From contig NZ_JAGGKT010000009.1 of NCBI RefSeq assembly GCF_017873965.1, positions 124,001 to 188,000 on the forward strand: a DNA stretch of 64,000 nucleotides, in the 5' to 3' direction. The notes under the pieces were generated by a model. The model saw only the letters and a program-made list of their open reading frames with translations, was not told the origin of the DNA and ran no database searches. Numbering within the stretch: the stretch's first letter is position 1; every line of letters begins with the position of its first letter. A program made the translations under genes and the position numbers. This stretch comes from Ammoniphilus resinae (GTDB taxonomy: Bacteria > Bacillota > Bacilli > Aneurinibacillales > RAOX-1). Below, piece by piece: positions 61,797-64,000 of the stretch.

Positions 61797-62207
61797 ATGA
61801 ACAAAGCTTGGATACTACATATATTTTTCATCCTCTTAATTGGTTTAACAGGATGCGGTAATGGGGAAGAGTCGACACCTCAAGATCCAGCAGCACCTCC
61901 TGCACCTTTGACAGTTGAGTTCCAAAGCAGTCCAGAACCAGCCATTGTGGATCAGCCTGTTACCCTGCAGGTAACGGTCACCCAGGGATCCGAAAAAGTC
62001 AGTGATGCGAATGATGTGCAGTTTGAGGTTTGGCAGGAAGGCCAGGAACAGCACAAGATGGTCCCCGCTGAAAACAGAGGAGAAGGTATATATGCCCTTG
62101 AAGTGGCCTTTTCTGAAACGGGAAAACATTATGTGATGTACCACGTAACAGCACGAGATATGCACAGTATGAGTCAAAGAGAGATTGACGTTCAAGCGGC
62201 CAAATAG
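61797..62207 (+). CDS. YtkA-like lipoprotein
   Basis: A 136-residue lipoprotein (lipobox LTGCG) with one immunoglobulin-like domain of the YtkA/FixH type: LTVEFQSSPEPAIVDQPVTLQVTVTQGSEKV, then EGIYALEVAFSETGKHYVMYHVTARDMHSM. The His/Met-rich HYVMYHVTARDMHSM could bind copper, as in some relatives. The ATG at 61797 follows AGAGGTG. It lies 17 bp after the carboxypeptidase gene and is followed by a terminator. Confidence 0.82.
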   Translation: MNKAWILHIFFILLIGLTGCGNGEESTPQDPAAPPAPLTVEFQSSPEPAIVDQPVTLQVTVTQGSEKVSDANDVQFEVWQEGQEQHKMVPAENRGEGIYALEVAFSETGKHYVMYHVTARDMHSMSQREIDVQAAK

Positions 62208-62221
62208 ATAGGTAGAAGTGA

Positions 62222-62250
62222 AAACCACCAGCTGGTGGTTTATTTTTTTT
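62222..62250 (+). terminator. Terminator after the YtkA-like gene
   Basis: AAACCACCAGCTGGTGGTTT is a perfect palindrome followed by TATTTTTTTT. Confidence 0.9.
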
Positions 62251-62322
62251 AATATCCATTGTAAGAAAGCATTGAGTGCTACGTCTAAAAAGATAGAATG
62301 AGAAACATATTGGAGGTATCCC

Positions 62323-62853
62323 ATGGACCCGTTTGAAAAGTTGTTTGAAGACAACTTCCGGCCCATCTACCAGTACGTTTATTACATGATCGGCAACAAG
62401 GCCGATGCTGAGGATATTACCCAGGAGGTATTTATGAAGGTTGCCTCCTCTTACGATAAATTTCGTGGGGAAAGCTCCGTATCCACCTGGATTTATACGA
62501 TTGCCCGGCGTACTGTGGTAGATTTTATTCGGCAAAAGAAGACCAAGAAGTTTTTGACATTCTGGAAAAATCATATTCCAGAAGACTTTGAGGCAGCAGA
62601 TGACTTTGATTTACCGAGTGAAATATTTGAAAAGAAGGAACAAAAAGAAAAGATTTATTTTATGCTCAGCCGACTCCCGGAAAAAATGAGATCTGTCATT
62701 TATCTTCGGTTCATGAAGGGGATGTCTGTACAGGAAACTGCCTTGCTGCTCGATATATCACCAAATCAGGTGAGCGTAACGCAAAACAGGGCTTTGGCAA
62801 AGCTGAGAACGATTATGGATACGGACACTTGGGTAAAGGAGGAGATCAGATGA
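62323..62853 (+). CDS. ECF-type RNA polymerase sigma factor
   Basis: A 176-residue group 4 sigma factor. Region 2 reads YYMIGNKADAEDITQEVFMKVASSYDKFRGESSVSTWIYTIARRTVVDFIRQKK (residues 21-75). Region 4 reads RFMKGMSVQETALLLDISPNQVSVTQNRALAKLR near 127-165. The acidic linker between them is longer than usual. The ATG follows GGAGGT. The next gene, a membrane protein, overlaps by 4 bp and is the probable anti-sigma factor. The signal and regulon are unknown. Confidence 0.93.
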   Translation: MDPFEKLFEDNFRPIYQYVYYMIGNKADAEDITQEVFMKVASSYDKFRGESSVSTWIYTIARRTVVDFIRQKKTKKFLTFWKNHIPEDFEAADDFDLPSEIFEKKEQKEKIYFMLSRLPEKMRSVIYLRFMKGMSVQETALLLDISPNQVSVTQNRALAKLRTIMDTDTWVKEEIR

Positions 62854-64000
62854 AACAGGATATGGCAGAGAAAAAACTTATCCAAGAATTGCAGCAGTTT
62901 ACACTTCCAGAACCCGAACCGGCTTTTAAAGAGGCCCTGAAAGAAAAGTTTTTAAAAAAAGCAGAACAGACGGCGACTCGTAGGAAATGGTTTCGAAGAG
63001 TAGGAGTGTCCGGAACACTTGCCGCATCCCTGTTAATTGGATTATGGGCTACTCAGAACCTGCCGTTTAATGGAAATAATCAGGCGAAGCCACCTGAATC
63101 TAACATTCAACAAACACAGACGATTTCTCAAATGCCACCCGTAGCGGAAAGTCATTGGAAGGCATTGAATATATCGAATCCAGAGATCTTGTATCAAGAT
63201 TATACGGGCCAATCTACGATGCAAATTGGCACCGATCAAACAAGGAGAAAGCTGTATGCGATCAACGAAGGAAAAGCCGTTGAACTCTTTGAATCGGCAG
63301 ATATGGATATCTATTCGGCTGAATTTTACGCTTTTCCCACTGACCCGGGCAAATACTATGTTTGGTTTATGGAACAAAAGCCGTTAGACCAGCCGGATCA
63401 TGTAAAAGCTGTGCAACACCTTATGCTACTTGAAGCAGACGGCAGTGTGGCAGAGATTAAGCATATCCCACAACCGGGGATCAATGCTGGGCGCAACCTA
63501 CAATGGTCGCCAAATGGGGAGAAAGCATTCTTTGTAACGGAAAACAGCCAAGGCTGGGAAGTAGGTCTTTTAGATTCATCTGCTACAGAATTTAAAACAT
63601 TGTACGGTGAAATCAACCAGGAGATTACGGACATGAGTGCTGTTCCTGACCAGCAGATGAGATGGGCGATTACTTGGGCGAGTGATTCTACGCTTCTACT
63701 ATACAATCCGTTTGCACAGTCCTTCTACGGGGTGAACGTGGATGATGTGACCGCCTGGGATTACAAAGGTGCCGAGCTTTCGCTTGAACCAGGCAGTTTC
63801 GTGAAGAAAATCATCGTTCCAAAGGATCAGCAAGTCGCTTTTATTCGGGTGGGAGCCCCGCAGATGGATGTGTCCTTTACGGGGAAAGAAAGGCTGTACA
63901 AATTGAATTTGCAGACCAATGAGTTAAAGCTAGTGAATTTCACCTCATTTAAGTCGCCGGAATATGATCAATATTACTTGGGTGAAATGGAAGACGGGGC
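62850..64000 (+). CDS. Probable anti-sigma factor, 3' end beyond the window
   Basis: An open frame of 383 codons from the ATG at 62850, which overlaps the sigma factor stop (ATGA), to the end of the window without a stop. The N-terminal 50 residues are charged and helical and probably bind the sigma factor. One membrane helix lies at about residues 52-68. The large external part has repeated beta segments with LQWSPNGEKAFFVTENS and similar, resembling a beta-propeller sensor domain. It lacks the HxxxCxxC zinc motif of ZAS anti-sigma factors. The layout matches single-pass regulators such as Bacillus RsiX-type proteins. Confidence 0.8.
   Translation, partial: MKQDMAEKKLIQELQQFTLPEPEPAFKEALKEKFLKKAEQTATRRKWFRRVGVSGTLAASLLIGLWATQNLPFNGNNQAKPPESNIQQTQTISQMPPVAESHWKALNISNPEILYQDYTGQSTMQIGTDQTRRKLYAINEGKAVELFESADMDIYSAEFYAFPTDPGKYYVWFMEQKPLDQPDHVKAVQHLMLLEADGSVAEIKHIPQPGINAGRNLQWSPNGEKAFFVTENSQGWEVGLLDSSATEFKTLYGEINQEITDMSAVPDQQMRWAITWASDSTLLLYNPFAQSFYGVNVDDVTAWDYKGAELSLEPGSFVKKIIVPKDQQVAFIRVGAPQMDVSFTGKERLYKLNLQTNELKLVNFTSFKSPEYDQYYLGEMEDG

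Overview
The window is a stretch of chromosome from a low-GC Gram-positive bacterium, most likely an endospore-former-type Bacillales. The evidence is Gram-positive ribosome binding sites with many GTG/TTG starts, lipoprotein signal peptides, an aa3-type quinol oxidase operon, a ribDE-BA-H operon behind an FMN riboswitch, Fur-family Zur control, a YoaS/YozG-like gene pair and a ydaO-type c-di-AMP riboswitch. A glutaminyl-tRNA synthetase and a fixABCX operon are less usual for Bacillus itself and point to another Bacillales lineage. I cannot name the genus from sequence alone. No rRNA, tRNA, prophage, transposase or CRISPR array was found.

Layout. 1-2.1 kb: glycolipid glycosyltransferase, small HTH regulator, start of a third gene, and a PAP2 phosphatase. 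2.3-8.3 kb: phosphate uptake operon pstSCAB1B2-phoU and a secreted protein made of eight near-identical helical repeats. 8.4-12.2 kb: D-threonine aldolase divergent from a DauR-like regulator, RidA, a threonine-synthase-like enzyme and a YneQ-like protein. 12.4-20.3 kb: small membrane proteins, an MFS exporter, hemerythrin-like protein, methyltransferase, azoreductase/MarR pair and HtpX, with two 52-bp-period palindromic repeat arrays. 20.3-23.6 kb: chemoreceptor and a second, unlinked pstS with a good Pho box. 23.6-33.4 kb: qoxABCD, AEC transporter, thioesterase, nitroreductase, LysR regulator, malate synthase G and an SMR pump followed by a third 52-bp array. 34-38.1 kb: speD, znuA-zur under a Zur box, and glnS. 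38.1-44.4 kb: c-di-AMP riboswitch with a 65-aa protein, fixABCX under a probable FNR-type promoter, DUF3231, DUF4363 and DUF421 proteins. 44.5-48.3 kb: riboflavin operon. 48.6-51.9 kb: trpS, a beta-hydroxyacid dehydrogenase and a LarA-like protein. 52-60.4 kb: the accessory cluster described below. 60.6-64 kb: a second 64-aa small protein, LD-carboxypeptidase, YtkA-like lipoprotein, and an ECF sigma/anti-sigma pair running off the end.

The most interesting part is 52.0-60.4 kb. It has the composition of the Escherichia coli ydjXYZ-ynjABCDEF region: a YdjY-like Fe-S lipoprotein, two TVP38/TMEM64 membrane proteins, a binding-protein-dependent ABC importer with the permease split into two genes, and a CDP-alcohol phosphatidyltransferase. 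It ends in a gene that conventional annotation would break in two. An in-frame UGA lies in a U-x-x-C motif of a GrdB-related protein, and 10 nt after the UGA begins a perfect 8-bp hairpin with a G at the start of its loop, as expected of a bacterial SECIS element. I read this as a single selenoprotein of about 240 residues. The selenium-insertion genes (selA, selB, selD, tRNA-Sec) must lie outside the window.

Other structure worth attention: three different intergenic tandem arrays that share a 52-bp period (about five helical turns) and palindromic units; Crp/FNR-type palindromes at the qox/AEC divergent promoter and exactly at -41.5 of the predicted fixABCX promoter; and a c-di-AMP riboswitch serving a tiny protein that has a paralogue near the selenoprotein cluster.
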